In this document: in pieces, positions 52,472 to 64,000 of the stretch | Layout of the letters: every line of letters starts with the position of its first letter | How positions within the stretch are numbered: the stretch's first letter is position 1 | Assembly: GCF_021559775.1 (NCBI RefSeq) | Contig: NZ_CP056047.1 | Coordinates: forward strand, 2,997,501 to 3,061,500 | Reading direction: 5' to 3' | Source: Gillisella vitis | Lineage (GTDB): Bacteria > Pseudomonadota > Alphaproteobacteria > Rhizobiales > Rhizobiaceae | DNA length: 64,000 nt | Made by a program: the position numbers and the translations under genes | Notes under the pieces: model-generated | The model's input: only the letters and a program-made list of their open reading frames with translations | What the model was told of the DNA's origin: nothing | Database searches by the model: none

Positions 52472-53389
52472 ATGCCAAAACAAACCATGTCCGATCACCA
52501 CCATCCTTTACCCGCTTCGCAAAAACCAGTCTTGCGTTTTGCGCCCAGTCCAAATGGCTATCTTCATCTCGGCCATGCCCTTTCGGCACTGATCAATGCC
52601 GATATGGCTGAGGCGACCGGTGGCCGGCTGCTGTTGCGGATCGAGGATATCGATGTCGACCGCTGCACGCCCGAATTCGAGGCGGCGATCTATGAGGATC
52701 TCGCCTGGCTTGGCGTGACATGGGAACATCAGGTGCGCCGCCAGTCAGAACATATCAACGCCTATCGTTCTGCCTTGGCAAAGCTTCAGGCCATGGATCT
52801 GGTCTATCCGGCCTTTCTCAGCCGCGCCGAGATCAAGCAGCAGGCGCAGGCCGCAGAGGCGCAAGGCAAGGTCTGGCCCCGCGACCCGGATGGTGCCTGG
52901 CATTATCCGGCAGGCGAACGGCAGATGGACCGGCATTTGGCGCAGCAACGGATCGACCGGGGTGAGCGCCACAGCCTGCGCCTGGATACCGGCAAAGCAC
53001 TGTCCATGATTGGCGCCGACCTGCATTGGGAGGAAAGAACCGGCGACACGGTGCAGCAGATCACCGCCGATCTGGCCACCTGGGGCGATGTCATTCTCTG
53101 GCGATGGGATGCGCCGTCCAGCTACCACCTGTCGGTGGTGGTCGATGATGCCATCCAGGGCGTGACCCATGTGGTACGCGGCGAGGATCTCTATCACGCC
53201 ACCGCCGTCCACCGCCTGTTGCAAAGCCTGCTTGGCCTGCCCGCACCGGCCTATACGCACCATCGGCTGATGATGGGCGAGGACGGGCGCAAACTATCGA
53301 AAAGCCTGCAATCGGCAGGGCTCCGGCATTTGCGCGCAGAGGGCCTATCACCCCTCGACATCCGTAGGCTGGTGGGGATTGCGATCTGA
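52472..53389 (+). CDS. gluQ: Glutamyl-Q tRNA(Asp) synthetase
   Basis: GluQ-RS attaches glutamate to the queuosine base in the anticodon of tRNA-Asp. The 305-residue protein resembles the catalytic half of GluRS and lacks an anticodon-binding domain. The class I signatures are HLGHA (in FAPSPNGYLHLGHALSAL) and KLSKS (in MMGEDGRKLSKS). The zinc site of some family members is not visible. MSDHHH (52487) is an alternative start; ribosome sites are weak for both. Its 3' end overlaps the convergent yihY gene by 42 bases. Confidence 0.93.
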   Translation: MPKQTMSDHHHPLPASQKPVLRFAPSPNGYLHLGHALSALINADMAEATGGRLLLRIEDIDVDRCTPEFEAAIYEDLAWLGVTWEHQVRRQSEHINAYRSALAKLQAMDLVYPAFLSRAEIKQQAQAAEAQGKVWPRDPDGAWHYPAGERQMDRHLAQQRIDRGERHSLRLDTGKALSMIGADLHWEERTGDTVQQITADLATWGDVILWRWDAPSSYHLSVVVDDAIQGVTHVVRGEDLYHATAVHRLLQSLLGLPAPAYTHHRLMMGEDGRKLSKSLQSAGLRHLRAEGLSPLDIRRLVGIAI

Positions 53390-54244
53390 CATTCGCCGTG
53401 ATCGCGTACGCGGCCTGGAAAACTTCATCAATGCCGCGTTGAATTCCGCGCCGATCAGGAACAGCACGCCCAGCATGTAGAGAAATATGATCACCACCAT
53501 AACCGAGGCCAGACCGGCATAGGTGGCGGCATAATTGGCAAAGGTGGCGAGATAGGCGGCAAAGGCCAGCGCACCCAGCAGCCAGAGCAGCAATGTCAGG
53601 CAGATGCCGGGCAGAACATCAATCAGACGCCGCCGGTCCGCCGGGAGCCACAGATGTGAAATCGTCAGGCCGACTGCCAGCAGGATTAGAGTGCCAAGCA
53701 CGCTCCAATTCGATACCAGCGCCAGGAAATCCTTCAAAAGCGGAAATTGCCGCTCGGCAAAGCGCAGCGCAATTGGCACAGCGATCAGCAGCACGCTAAT
53801 GACAGCGAAGGCGGCAACCCCCATGATGACGAAACCGAGACTGATAAGCCGGGTAATATACCAGGGCCGGGTTTCCGTGACCCGATAGGCACGGTTCAGC
53901 GCCGTGCGCAGCGCCTCCACTCCGTTTGAGGCAAAATAGGCCGCTGCCAGCACCGAAATGGTCAGTAGCCCGCCGCGCGGAATGGTCAGCACCTGCACCA
54001 CCTGCTCGGAAATCGGCTTGGCAATTTCCTCTGGCCACGTATCGAAAATAAAATGGATGGCTGTTGGTGCAAAGGTATTGGCACCGAGAAGACCGGCAAG
54101 CGCCGTGCCGAAGATCAGGAACGGAAACACCGCCAGCAAGATCGACAGCGCCACATGGCTCGCCATCGCCCAACCATCATCCTCGGTGAAATGCCAGACC
54201 GCATCAAAGGCCACCTTGTAAAGCCTGCCCAGATAGGACCGCAT
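53348..54244 (-). CDS. YihY/BrkB-family membrane protein
   Basis: The 298-residue protein has six predicted membrane helices and the family blocks DGWAMASHVALSILLAVFPFL, YFASNGVEALRTALNRAYR and YLATFANYAATYAGLASVMV. The family was once called ribonuclease BN or BrkB; its actual role is unclear. The tail is basic (SRPRTRSRR). It overlaps gluQ tail to tail by 42 bases. It is divergent from the SDR gene. Confidence 0.93.
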   Translation of the reverse strand: MRSYLGRLYKVAFDAVWHFTEDDGWAMASHVALSILLAVFPFLIFGTALAGLLGANTFAPTAIHFIFDTWPEEIAKPISEQVVQVLTIPRGGLLTISVLAAAYFASNGVEALRTALNRAYRVTETRPWYITRLISLGFVIMGVAAFAVISVLLIAVPIALRFAERQFPLLKDFLALVSNWSVLGTLILLAVGLTISHLWLPADRRRLIDVLPGICLTLLLWLLGALAFAAYLATFANYAATYAGLASVMVVIIFLYMLGVLFLIGAEFNAALMKFSRPRTRSRRMSDRNPHQPTDVEG

Positions 54245-54354
54245 TCCGTCTCCCGTTCATTTATTTCATGACTGCGTGCCAAGCGGCCTGCCACAATTGC
54301 CTATATGGTTCGAATATGGGAGACCCTATCGTATTTGTAAGAGGAAAATCTCAT

Positions 54355-55188
54355 ATGGCCGCACAGAAAAGCATTATCGTCACCGGCTGCTCCTCCGGCA
54401 TTGGAGCCTACTGCGCCCGCGCCCTGAAGCAGGATGGCTGGCGGGTGTTTGCCACCGTGCGCAAGGCCGAAGACTTAAAAGCCCTTGAGGATGACGGTCT
54501 TGAAGCGCTGCTGATGGATTACCGCGACACGGCAAGCATCGCGGTCCTCACGGAGACCGTGTTATCGCGCACCGGCGGGCGGTTGGACGCCCTGTTCAAC
54601 AATGGCGCCTATGGACAGGCAGGTGCGGTCGAAGATCTGCCAACGGAGGCGCTTCGTGAACAGTTCGAGACCAATGTCTTCGGCTGGCACGACCTGACAC
54701 GGCGGATCGTGCCGGTGATGCGCGCGCAAGGGTCGGGCCGTATCGTGCAATGCTCGTCTATTCTCGGCCTCATTCCCTATCGCTGGCGCGGCGCCTATAC
54801 GGCGTCCAAATTTGCGCTGGAGGGCCTGTCGCTCACCCTGCGCATGGAGCTGGACGGCAGCGGCGTCATGGTCAGCCTAATCGAGCCGGGTCCGATAGAA
54901 AGCCGTTTTACCGCCAATTGCCTTGAGGCCATCAAACGCAATATCGACGTGGAAAATTCGGTCCATGCCGCAGATTACCGGCGTCAATTGGCCCGCCTTG
55001 ACGGCACCGGACCGAAAAACCGCCACAAGCTTGGACCGGATGCCGTGTATAAAGTGCTGCAACACGCCTTGACCGCGAAGCGTCCACGGCCACATTATCT
55101 GGTCACGAAGCCGGCAAAACAGGGCGTCGCACTCAAACGGCTGATGCCGTCCGATCTCTTCTATCGGCTGATGCGGGCGCTGGATTGA
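54355..55188 (+). CDS. Short-chain dehydrogenase/reductase
   Basis: The 277-residue NAD(P)-dependent oxidoreductase has the cofactor motif TGCSSGIGAYCARAL, the NNGA(Y) motif, the active-site Ser in QCSSILG and YTASK with catalytic Tyr and Lys. Length and the C-terminal extension match the group of rhizobial SDRs annotated as general oxidoreductases; substrate unknown. GAGGA lies about 10 bases before the chosen start. An open frame upstream to 54268 has no support. Confidence 0.92.
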   Translation: MAAQKSIIVTGCSSGIGAYCARALKQDGWRVFATVRKAEDLKALEDDGLEALLMDYRDTASIAVLTETVLSRTGGRLDALFNNGAYGQAGAVEDLPTEALREQFETNVFGWHDLTRRIVPVMRAQGSGRIVQCSSILGLIPYRWRGAYTASKFALEGLSLTLRMELDGSGVMVSLIEPGPIESRFTANCLEAIKRNIDVENSVHAADYRRQLARLDGTGPKNRHKLGPDAVYKVLQHALTAKRPRPHYLVTKPAKQGVALKRLMPSDLFYRLMRALD

Positions 55189-55224
55189 TCGGATAGGTAT
55201 TCATAATAAGGTCAGCGGCGCATC

Positions 55225-55422
55225 ATGTCCTCATTCACCACCATTCTGGCCATTATCGTCATGGGGCTTGTCGCGCTGGTCCTGGTGCGCGGGCTGTTCA
55301 ACATGATGAAGGGCGGTGATGCCAACCGTTCCAACAAGCTGATGCAGATGCGTGTGCTGCTTCAGGCCATTGCCGTGGTGTTGATCATGTTGACATTGTG
55401 GATCACCGGCGGCGGCCGTTAG
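55225..55422 (+). CDS. HIG1-type twin transmembrane protein
   Basis: The 65-residue protein has two membrane helices (about 5-25 and 44-61) joined by a basic loop (MMKGGDANRSNKLMQMRVLLQ), the HIG1/RCF1 pattern. In mitochondria RCF1 helps assemble respiratory supercomplexes; the alphaproteobacterial homologues are expected to act in the same membrane system, but this is inference. It is followed by the adenosyltransferase gene 130 bases later, same strand. Confidence 0.88.
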   Translation: MSSFTTILAIIVMGLVALVLVRGLFNMMKGGDANRSNKLMQMRVLLQAIAVVLIMLTLWITGGGR

Positions 55423-55552
55423 GTCTGTCAGGCTCCACTGTTCCTAGCCGTCTATCCAAAAATCGCCGCTGGCCAGCAGCAATTCTTGAGCAGGCTGTCA
55501 GGCAAACTTTCATAATGCGGGTACCACCCGCTTTCTCAAGACGAATGGTTCC

Positions 55553-56131
55553 ATGGTAAAACTCAATAAAATCTATACCCGCACCGGCGATGACGGCACC
55601 ACGGCGCTGGTCTGCGGCCCGCGCCGCTTCAAGCACGATCTGCGTGTCGATGCCTATGGCACGATCGATGAGGCCAACAGCGCCATCGGTGTTGCCCGAC
55701 TGTACACGGCAGGCGATGAGGTGCTGGACGCCATGCTGTTTCGCATCCAGAACGACCTTTTCGATCTTGGTGCTGATCTGGCCACGCCCGATACCGGCGA
55801 AAAACTGGAATGGGAGCCCCTGCGCGTCGTCCAGAGCCAGGTGGACAGGATCGAACAGGAAATCGATGCGCTGAACGCCCATCTCGAACCGCTGAAATCC
55901 TTTGTCTTGCCCGCAGGCTCACCAGCCTCCGCCAATCTGCATCTGGCCCGCACCATCGCAAGACGCGCCGAGCGTATCATGGTCGACCTGATGCAAATCC
56001 CCGGCGAGGCCGTTTCTGCACCGGCGCTGAAATATGTCAATCGGCTGTCGGATTTCCTGTTCGTCGCCGCCCGCTATGCCAATGAGATCGGCAAGGCCGA
56101 TGTTTTGTGGGTGCCGGGGAAAAACCGGTAG
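55553..56131 (+). CDS. Cob(I)alamin adenosyltransferase, PduO type
   Basis: This 192-residue enzyme adds the adenosyl group of ATP to cob(I)alamin, making coenzyme B12. Signatures: the ATP-binding N-terminus KIYTRTGDDGTTAL, the conserved VDAYGTIDEANSAIG, and the C-terminal FVLPAGSPASANLHLARTIARRAER. Length is standard for the PduO/MMAB family. It is placed upstream of etfBA and 3-hydroxyacyl-CoA dehydrogenase, in line with acyl-CoA and methylmalonyl-CoA metabolism. Confidence 0.95.
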   Translation: MVKLNKIYTRTGDDGTTALVCGPRRFKHDLRVDAYGTIDEANSAIGVARLYTAGDEVLDAMLFRIQNDLFDLGADLATPDTGEKLEWEPLRVVQSQVDRIEQEIDALNAHLEPLKSFVLPAGSPASANLHLARTIARRAERIMVDLMQIPGEAVSAPALKYVNRLSDFLFVAARYANEIGKADVLWVPGKNR

Positions 56132-56531
56132 CGACAGCATCGCGCAGCAAACCGATTTTGGTTGGATGAAAGGCAATATTTGACGTGAACGTAAAAGTTA
56201 GGTAATTCTGGCCTCGGAGCATCAGTCTGCGGGAGGAGCATCGCAAGAATGAATGGCACCGTTGTCATGGAGGAAAAAATGCGTATCCATGTCGCCAATT
56301 GACAATCTCCGACGTGCAAAATGCCGCAGTCTGGCGTTTGCCTGAAAACGGAACATTGATGTTTCGACTGGCAGATAAACTGGGCTGTCGCATCTAAAAG
56401 AGAGTGGAAACGCGGCTGCATCATTCCCTAAATCATCGCTGATCTACGGAATGATGCAGGAATAAAGCAATTGCGGCACCGCATGTCATCATGCGCAAGG
56501 CCCACAAGAACGTGAAGCAAGGAAGGACCCC
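56132..56531. other. 400-base gap upstream of etfB
   Basis: No clear gene. A 17-codon open frame at 56249-56302 has a GGAGGA before it but no conserved features. The gap contains the dispersed repeat copy F. The etfB promoter must lie here. Confidence 0.5.
56416..56459. repeat. Dispersed palindromic repeat, copy F (variant arms)
   Basis: Perfect 12-bp arms CTGCATCATTCC / GGAATGATGCAG with AAATCA-tcgc-TGAT-like centre. Same layout as the others but with C/G swapped at one arm position (CATCATT rather than CATAATT), a compensated change that keeps pairing. Confidence 0.6.
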
Positions 56532-57281
56532 ATGAAGATTCTCGTGCCCGTCAAGCGCGTCGTCGATTATAACGTCAAGATCCGCGTCAAGCCGGATGGC
56601 TCCGGCGTCGAGCTTGCCAATGTGAAGATGTCGATGAACCCGTTCGACGAAATTTCCGTTGAGGAAGCGCTGCGCCTGAAAGAAGCGGGCAAGGCAGAGG
56701 AAGTGGTCGTGGTCTCTATCGGCCCAGCCAAGGCGGAAGAAACCCTGCGCACGGCGCTGGCCATGGGAGCGGATCGCGCCATTCTGGTGGAAACCGAGGA
56801 TGCCGTCGAGCCGCTGGCCGTCGCCAAGATCCTCAAGGGCATCGTCGAGGCCGAGGCCCCGGGCCTGGTCATCGTCGGCAAGCAGGCAATTGATGATGAC
56901 AGCAACCAGACGGGCCAGATGCTCGCGGCCCTCTTGGGCTGGGCGCAGGCCACCTTTGCTTCCAAGCTGGAGATCGGCGAAGGGTCGGCCAATGTCACCC
57001 GCGAAGTCGATGGCGGCTTGCAGACCATTGCCGTCAAATTGCCAGCCGTGGTTACCACCGACCTGCGCCTGAACGAGCCGCGCTATGCCTCGCTGCCGAA
57101 TATCATGAAGGCCAAGAAGAAGCCGCTCGACAAGAAGACGCCTGCTGATTTCGGTGTCGATACCACACCGCGTCTCAAGGTGCTGAAAACCGAGGAGCCG
57201 GGTGGCCGCAAGGCGGGCATCAAGGTCAAGTCGGTGGCCGAACTGGTCGACAAGCTTAAAAACGAAGCCGGCGTGCTTTGA
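56532..57281 (+). CDS. etfB: Electron transfer flavoprotein beta subunit
   Basis: EtfB binds AMP and, with EtfA, carries electrons from acyl-CoA dehydrogenases to the quinone pool. The 249-residue protein has [19 protein letters not shown], the AMP-site [23 protein letters not shown] (about 117-139, signature) and [29 protein letters not shown], the docking loop. Start follows GGAAGGA. etfA follows 24 bases later in the same operon. Confidence 0.97.
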   Translation: MKILVPVKRVVDYNVKIRVKPDGSGVELANVKMSMNPFDEISVEEALRLKEAGKAEEVVVVSIGPAKAEETLRTALAMGADRAILVETEDAVEPLAVAKILKGIVEAEAPGLVIVGKQAIDDDSNQTGQMLAALLGWAQATFASKLEIGEGSANVTREVDGGLQTIAVKLPAVVTTDLRLNEPRYASLPNIMKAKKKPLDKKTPADFGVDTTPRLKVLKTEEPGGRKAGIKVKSVAELVDKLKNEAGVL

Positions 57282-57305
57282 TTTCGGATTGGGAGATATA
57301 GAAAA

Positions 57306-58235
57306 ATGGCCATTCTTCTTCTGGCAGATCACGATAACGCAACCATTTCCGAACAGACCGCCAAGACCCTGACGGCAGCAGCCAAGATTGGCGACGATAT
57401 CCATGTTCTCGTCGCAGGTGCGGGTGCTAAATCCGCCGCAGATGCCGCCGCCAAATTGTCCGGCGTCTCGAAAGTGCTGCTGGCCGACAGCGCCGAGCTT
57501 GGCAACCAGCTGGCCGAACCGCTGGCAGCCTTGATCGTGTCGCTGGCACCCGCCTACGATACGATCATCACCGCCGCCACGTCCGTTGGCAAGAATGTCG
57601 CGCCGCGGGTCGCAGCCCTGCTTGATGTCGCCCAGATCTCGGAAATCATCGAAGTGATCTCCGCCGACACCTTCAAGCGGCCGATCTATGCCGGCAATGC
57701 CATCCAGACGGTTCAGTCGAGCGATACCAAGAAGGTCATCACCGTGCGCACCGCCTCCTTTGCTGCCGCTGCTGCCGATGGCTCGGCTGCGGTCGAGGCC
57801 GTGGCAGCGGTTGCCAATCCTGGCCTGTCCAGCTTCGTCTCGGATGCACTGTCGTCGTCGGAGCGCCCGGAACTGACCTCCGCCAAGATCATTATCTCGG
57901 GCGGGCGGGCGCTTGGCTCCTCGGAGAAGTTCAAGGAAGTCATTCTACCGCTGGCCGACAAGCTGGGGGCCGCCGTCGGTGCCTCGCGCGCCGCCGTCGA
58001 TGCAGGCTATGCGCCGAACGACTGGCAGGTTGGCCAGACCGGCAAGGTCGTCGCACCGCAGCTCTACATCGCCTGCGGCATTTCCGGTGCGATCCAGCAT
58101 CTCGCCGGCATGAAGGACAGCAAGGTAATCGTCGCCATCAACAAGGACGAGGAAGCCCCGATCTTCCAGGTCGCCGATTATGGCCTGGTCGCCGACCTGT
58201 TCGACGCCCTGCCGGAATTTGAAAAGGCGCTTTGA
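57306..58235 (+). CDS. etfA: Electron transfer flavoprotein alpha subunit
   Basis: The 309-residue FAD-binding subunit of ETF. The N-terminal Rossmann-like half starts [15 protein letters not shown]; the C-terminal FAD domain has [57 protein letters not shown] and the [11 protein letters not shown] end. It pairs with EtfB to link beta-oxidation to the respiratory chain. A strong terminator follows 31 bases past the stop. Confidence 0.97.
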   Translation: MAILLLADHDNATISEQTAKTLTAAAKIGDDIHVLVAGAGAKSAADAAAKLSGVSKVLLADSAELGNQLAEPLAALIVSLAPAYDTIITAATSVGKNVAPRVAALLDVAQISEIIEVISADTFKRPIYAGNAIQTVQSSDTKKVITVRTASFAAAAADGSAAVEAVAAVANPGLSSFVSDALSSSERPELTSAKIIISGGRALGSSEKFKEVILPLADKLGAAVGASRAAVDAGYAPNDWQVGQTGKVVAPQLYIACGISGAIQHLAGMKDSKVIVAINKDEEAPIFQVADYGLVADLFDALPEFEKAL

Positions 58236-58266
58236 TCGCGCCTTGATCAACGAAATCTAGACAAGG

Positions 58267-58294
58267 AAAAGGCCGCATCTCCGCGGCCTTTTTG
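58267..58294 (+). terminator. Terminator of etfBA
   Basis: A perfect 10-bp stem AAAAGGCCGC / GCGGCCTTTT with loop ATCTCC, followed by TTTGCTTTTC. A and T runs on both sides let it also serve the convergent chemoreceptor gene. Confidence 0.88.
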
Positions 58295-58328
58295 CTTTTC
58301 AGGGATTACTCTGGAAAGTAGAGAGTGC

Positions 58329-61235
<2,907 letters not shown>

Positions 61236-62108
61236 ATGATCAAGAATGTTGGAATTGTCGGCGCGGGACAGATGGGCTGCGGCATTGCCTATGTCTCGTC
61301 GCTTTCCGGTTACGATGTCACGCTTTACGACCTGAGCAAGGAACGGATTGAAGCCGGGCTTGCCACCATCAACGGCAACATGGCCCGCCAGGTTGCCAAT
61401 GGCAAGATGGAGGATAGCGAGCGCAAGGCAGCACTTGCCCGCATTTCCGGCGTCACCGACGTGCAGGATCTGGCCCAGGTGGATCTGGTGATTGAGGCCG
61501 CCACCGAGGATGAAAGCGTCAAGCGCAAGATTTTCGGCCAGATCTGCCCGGTGCTGAAGCCCGAAGCGCTGCTGGCCACCAATACGTCTTCGCTGTCCAT
61601 CACCCGGCTTGCAGCATCCACGGATCGCCCTGAACGTTTCATGGGCATCCATTTCATGAACCCGGTGCCGGTGATGAAACTGGTGGAGCTGGTGCGCGGC
61701 ATTGCCACGGGTGAAAAGACCTTCGAGACCGCCAAGGACTTCGTGCGGTCGCTGGACAAGACCATTACCGTCGCCGAAGATTTTCCCGCCTTCATCGTCA
61801 ACCGCATCCTGCTGCCGATGATCAACGAGGCGATCTACACGCTCTATGAAGGCGTCGGGTCGGTCGAGGCCATCGATACGGCCATGAAGCTCGGCGCCAA
61901 TCATCCGATGGGACCGTTGCAGCTCGCCGATTTCATCGGTCTCGATACCTGCCTGTCGATCATGCAGGTTCTGCATGATGGCCTGGCTGACAGCAAATAT
62001 CGCCCCTGCCCTCTGCTGGTCAAATATGTGGAAGCGGGATGGCTTGGCCGCAAGTCCGGCCGAGGCTTCTACGATTACCGCGGCGAAATTCCGGTTCCGA
62101 CGCGGTAA
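61236..62108 (+). CDS. 3-hydroxybutyryl/3-hydroxyacyl-CoA dehydrogenase
   Basis: The 290-residue NAD-dependent enzyme oxidises 3-hydroxyacyl-CoA in short-chain fatty acid use. The NAD motif is GIVGAGQMGCGIAYV, the catalytic His-Glu pair lies in MGIHFMNPVPVMKLVELV, and the C-terminal helical domain has PAFIVNRILLPMINEAIYTL. Start set at the ATG after GGGAGACG. In other Rhizobiaceae the gene follows etfBA directly; here the chemoreceptor gene separates them. The convergent neighbour is a broken GST gene. Confidence 0.93.
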   Translation: MIKNVGIVGAGQMGCGIAYVSSLSGYDVTLYDLSKERIEAGLATINGNMARQVANGKMEDSERKAALARISGVTDVQDLAQVDLVIEAATEDESVKRKIFGQICPVLKPEALLATNTSSLSITRLAASTDRPERFMGIHFMNPVPVMKLVELVRGIATGEKTFETAKDFVRSLDKTITVAEDFPAFIVNRILLPMINEAIYTLYEGVGSVEAIDTAMKLGANHPMGPLQLADFIGLDTCLSIMQVLHDGLADSKYRPCPLLVKYVEAGWLGRKSGRGFYDYRGEIPVPTR

Positions 62109-62120
62109 ATCCACGGGCAT

Positions 62121-62740
62121 TTAGCTCAGCGGCTTCATCACCGCGTTTTGATAGGCGGGGCGGCTTTTCAGCCGCTCATACCATGCGGCGAGATGCGGGT
62201 GATCCGGACGGTCAATCGGCATTTCAAACCAGGCATAGATGAAGCATCCAAGCGGAATATCGCCAACACCGAATGTCTCGCCGGACAGATAATCCTGTTT
62301 GGCCAACACCGTATCGACGACAGAAAGATGCCCGGCCACAACCTTGGCCGCCGCTTCGATTTCGCCATATCGCGGTCTGCTGCCGGTGTTCTGATCATAC
62401 CCCAGAACACATCCCGGAAGGGTGTGGCAATGGTCGATGTCACCCAGTCCATCCACTTTTCCGCCTGGGCGCGGGCGACCGGATCAACCGGATTGAACCC
62501 AGCATCACCATACCGAGCCGCGAGATACCGGAGAATAGTGTTGGATTCCCACAGCACCACATCGCCGTCTTCCAGAACAGGCACCAGCCCGTTGGGGTTC
62601 ATGACACGAAACGCGGGATCGTTGACGACGCCGAATGCGCCGCCTGCGTCTATCCTCTGATAAACAAGATCCAACTCTTCAACGACCCATAAGATCTTCT
62701 TGACGTTGGTCGAATTTGCCCGACCCCAGATTTTCAACAT
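62121..62740 (-). pseudogene. Glutathione S-transferase gene with a frameshift
   Basis: The 5' part (62740 to about 62366) encodes an intact GST N-terminal thioredoxin domain: KIWGRANSTNVKKILWVVEE, LVPVLEDGDVVLWESNTILR. Just after TPAADRDMA the frame shifts by one base; the C-terminal helical domain goes on in the next frame (EIEAAAKVVAGHLSVVDTVL, GVGDIPLGCFIYAWFEMP) to a stop at 62121. One missing base near 62363-62366 explains it. Either the gene is dead or there is a sequencing error. The N-terminal frame alone ends in unrelated residues. Confidence 0.85.
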
Positions 62741-62771
62741 GTCACTCGCCTTTTCCATATCACTGGCCTTT

Positions 62772-63434
62772 TCAAAGAGACATTATTTTATCGATCAGGG
62801 TTTTGGCATCCTCGCTGTCCCATACGGCAGGACCATTCATGGAGCCGAGCAGGCATCCCTTGCCATCGATCACCAGCGTCACCGGCAGGCCGAACGCCAG
62901 GCCCTGCTTTTTCAGCGCATTGAAGACGCCCATGGAGCTGTCGCGGTAAAAGCCGAGATGATCGATGCCGTTGTCGCTAAGAAAGGCTTTCGGCTTTTCG
63001 TCGCTGCCGCTGTCGATATTGATCGCCACAACCTCGAATGTCTCGCCGCCCTTGGCCTGTTGCAGGCGATTGAGGGCGGGCATTTCCTCCCGGCACGGCA
63101 GGCACCAGGTCGCCCAGAGGTTGACCAGTAGCGGCTTGCCCTTAAAATCCTGGAGGCTCTTTTCGACGCCGTTGGCATCCTTGAAGCTGAGGCCGGTAAT
63201 GGGGCGCGGCGGATTGGCCGCCACCACAGCCGCAACCTGGCCCTTGATCAGCGGGTCAAGCGTCTTGATCGCCTGTGCTGCCGTCTCACACCCTTGGGCG
63301 GCAGCGATTTCAGAGCCATTGCCAGACCCCGTCTCCTTCACGTATACCGCAACCGCGCCGGCCAACACACCGGCAATCGCCGCAAACGCAATCAGCTTGG
63401 CGGAAGGAAGTCCCAGCGGTCTTTTTTTCGTCAT
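62772..63434 (-). CDS. tlpA: TlpA-family thiol-disulfide protein
   Basis: TlpA-like proteins are membrane-anchored periplasmic thioredoxins; in Bradyrhizobium TlpA helps cytochrome oxidase (CuA) assembly. The 220-residue protein has an N-terminal anchor (about 13-31, [19 protein letters not shown]), then the thioredoxin fold with the WCLPC active site (in [17 protein letters not shown]) and the cis-Pro segment [12 protein letters not shown]. It is divergent from argH with only 24 bases between start codons, so promoters overlap each other's leaders, a tight arrangement seen widely in Rhizobiaceae. Confidence 0.93.
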   Translation of the reverse strand: MTKKRPLGLPSAKLIAFAAIAGVLAGAVAVYVKETGSGNGSEIAAAQGCETAAQAIKTLDPLIKGQVAAVVAANPPRPITGLSFKDANGVEKSLQDFKGKPLLVNLWATWCLPCREEMPALNRLQQAKGGETFEVVAINIDSGSDEKPKAFLSDNGIDHLGFYRDSSMGVFNALKKQGLAFGLPVTLVIDGKGCLLGSMNGPAVWDSEDAKTLIDKIMSL

Positions 63435-63458
63435 CGACGTCTCCAGGATCTATTGAGC

Positions 63459-64000
63459 ATGGCCGAGGACACCAAAGACACGACATCCTCCAACCAGATG
63501 TGGGGCGGCCGCTTTGCCTCCGGCCCGGCGGCCATCATGGAGGAGATAAACGCCTCAATCGGTTTCGACAAGAAGCTCTATGCCCAGGATATCCGCGGTT
63601 CGATTGCCCACGCCACCATGTTGGCTCATCAAGGCATTATTTCCGGCGAAGACAAAGACAAGATCGTCACCGGTCTGAACACGATTTTGTCAGAGATCGA
63701 AGCGGGACAATTCACCTTCTCCCGCAAGCTTGAAGACATTCACATGAATATCGAGGCGCGTCTGGCCGACCTGATTGGTCCCGCCGCCGGTCGCCTGCAC
63801 ACCGCCCGCTCGCGCAATGACCAGGTGGCGCTGGATTTTCGCCTCTGGGTCAAGGAAGAGCTGCAAAAAGCCGAAAGCCTGCTGACAGACCTGATCGCCG
63901 CCTTTCTCGACCGTGCCGAGGAACATGCCGAGACGGTCATGCCCGGCTTTACCCATTTGCAGACCGCGCAGCCGGTCACCTTCGGGCATCACTGCATGGC
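63459..64000 (+). CDS. argH: Argininosuccinate lyase, 3' end outside window
   Basis: ArgH splits argininosuccinate into arginine and fumarate, the last step of arginine synthesis. The first 180 residues are present and the frame runs off the window. [20 protein letters not shown] is the classical N-terminus, and [18 protein letters not shown] carries the conserved substrate-binding segment; [11 protein letters not shown] ends the visible part. Start is ATG, with a weak ribosome site. The gene faces away from tlpA. Confidence 0.96.
   Translation, partial: MAEDTKDTTSSNQMWGGRFASGPAAIMEEINASIGFDKKLYAQDIRGSIAHATMLAHQGIISGEDKDKIVTGLNTILSEIEAGQFTFSRKLEDIHMNIEARLADLIGPAAGRLHTARSRNDQVALDFRLWVKEELQKAESLLTDLIAAFLDRAEEHAETVMPGFTHLQTAQPVTFGHHCM

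Noticed and set aside
56249..56302. 17-codon frame with GGAGGA before it, upstream of etfB
   Set aside because: Too short to judge and spacing is long; kept only as a note in the gap entry.

Overview
The window looks like chromosomal DNA of a Rhizobiaceae alphaproteobacterium, most like Agrobacterium/Allorhizobium or Rhizobium. Three things point that way: the lpiA-acvB (lysyl-phosphatidylglycerol synthase plus AcvB/VirJ-like protein) operon, the DUF4167 and DUF1178 genes, and a type VI secretion effector cassette laid out like the Agrobacterium vgrG2/tde2 locus. Base composition is GC-rich and most genes are tightly packed. No species was confirmed by search.

Layout. 1-11.1 kb: end of an M23 peptidase gene, then a leftward block of housekeeping genes: clpB behind a probable heat-shock promoter, DUF4167, prmC-prfA (translation termination), ptsP (nitrogen PTS) and lysC. 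11.3-17.7 kb: a cluster of palindromes, the rightward lpiA-acvB membrane-lipid operon, an SH3 periplasmic protein and ubiG. 17.7-21.9 kb: the leftward comF-grxC-nitrilase-DUF1178-DUF3291 operon and an NDUFAF5-like methyltransferase. 21.9-22.6 kb: an orphan Flp pilin and a small membrane protein. 23.0-29.4 kb: argJ-GNAT-mutT, a parvulin and secA. 29.5-34.0 kb: a polysaccharide flippase, a FemAB/CelD-type acyltransferase and an AMP-forming acyl-CoA synthetase. 34.5-36 kb: a low-complexity lipoprotein and a diguanylate cyclase.

36.2-49.4 kb is the accessory part. It begins with vgrG, a DUF2169 adaptor, a DUF4150 (PAAR-like)-Ntox15-like nuclease effector and a GAD/DUF1851-like immunity gene. It continues with a small membrane protein, an APH-type kinase, a decayed stretch with a RES-toxin-like remnant, a FabMG-like reductase-family protein, an aldo/keto reductase with a divergent LysR regulator, and a DUF1330 gene with a divergent MarR gene around a perfect 20-bp palindrome. 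Several gaps here are gene-free or degenerate.

49.7 kb to the end is core again: tRNA-Leu(CAA), YqaA/DedA, DsbB-like, HNH nuclease, AlkA-type glycosylase, GluQ-RS, YihY, an SDR, a HIG1-type protein, a cobalamin adenosyltransferase, etfB-etfA, a large chemoreceptor, 3-hydroxyacyl-CoA dehydrogenase, a frameshifted GST, a TlpA thioredoxin and the start of argH. The ETF and hydroxyacyl-CoA dehydrogenase genes fit one fatty-acid/butyrate oxidation theme, and argJ and argH belong to arginine synthesis.

The signals most worth follow-up are the T6SS toxin-immunity cassette with its composition shift and downstream fragments, and a dispersed palindromic repeat family (at least six copies, built around TGCATAATT...AATTATGCA arms) that no gene explains.
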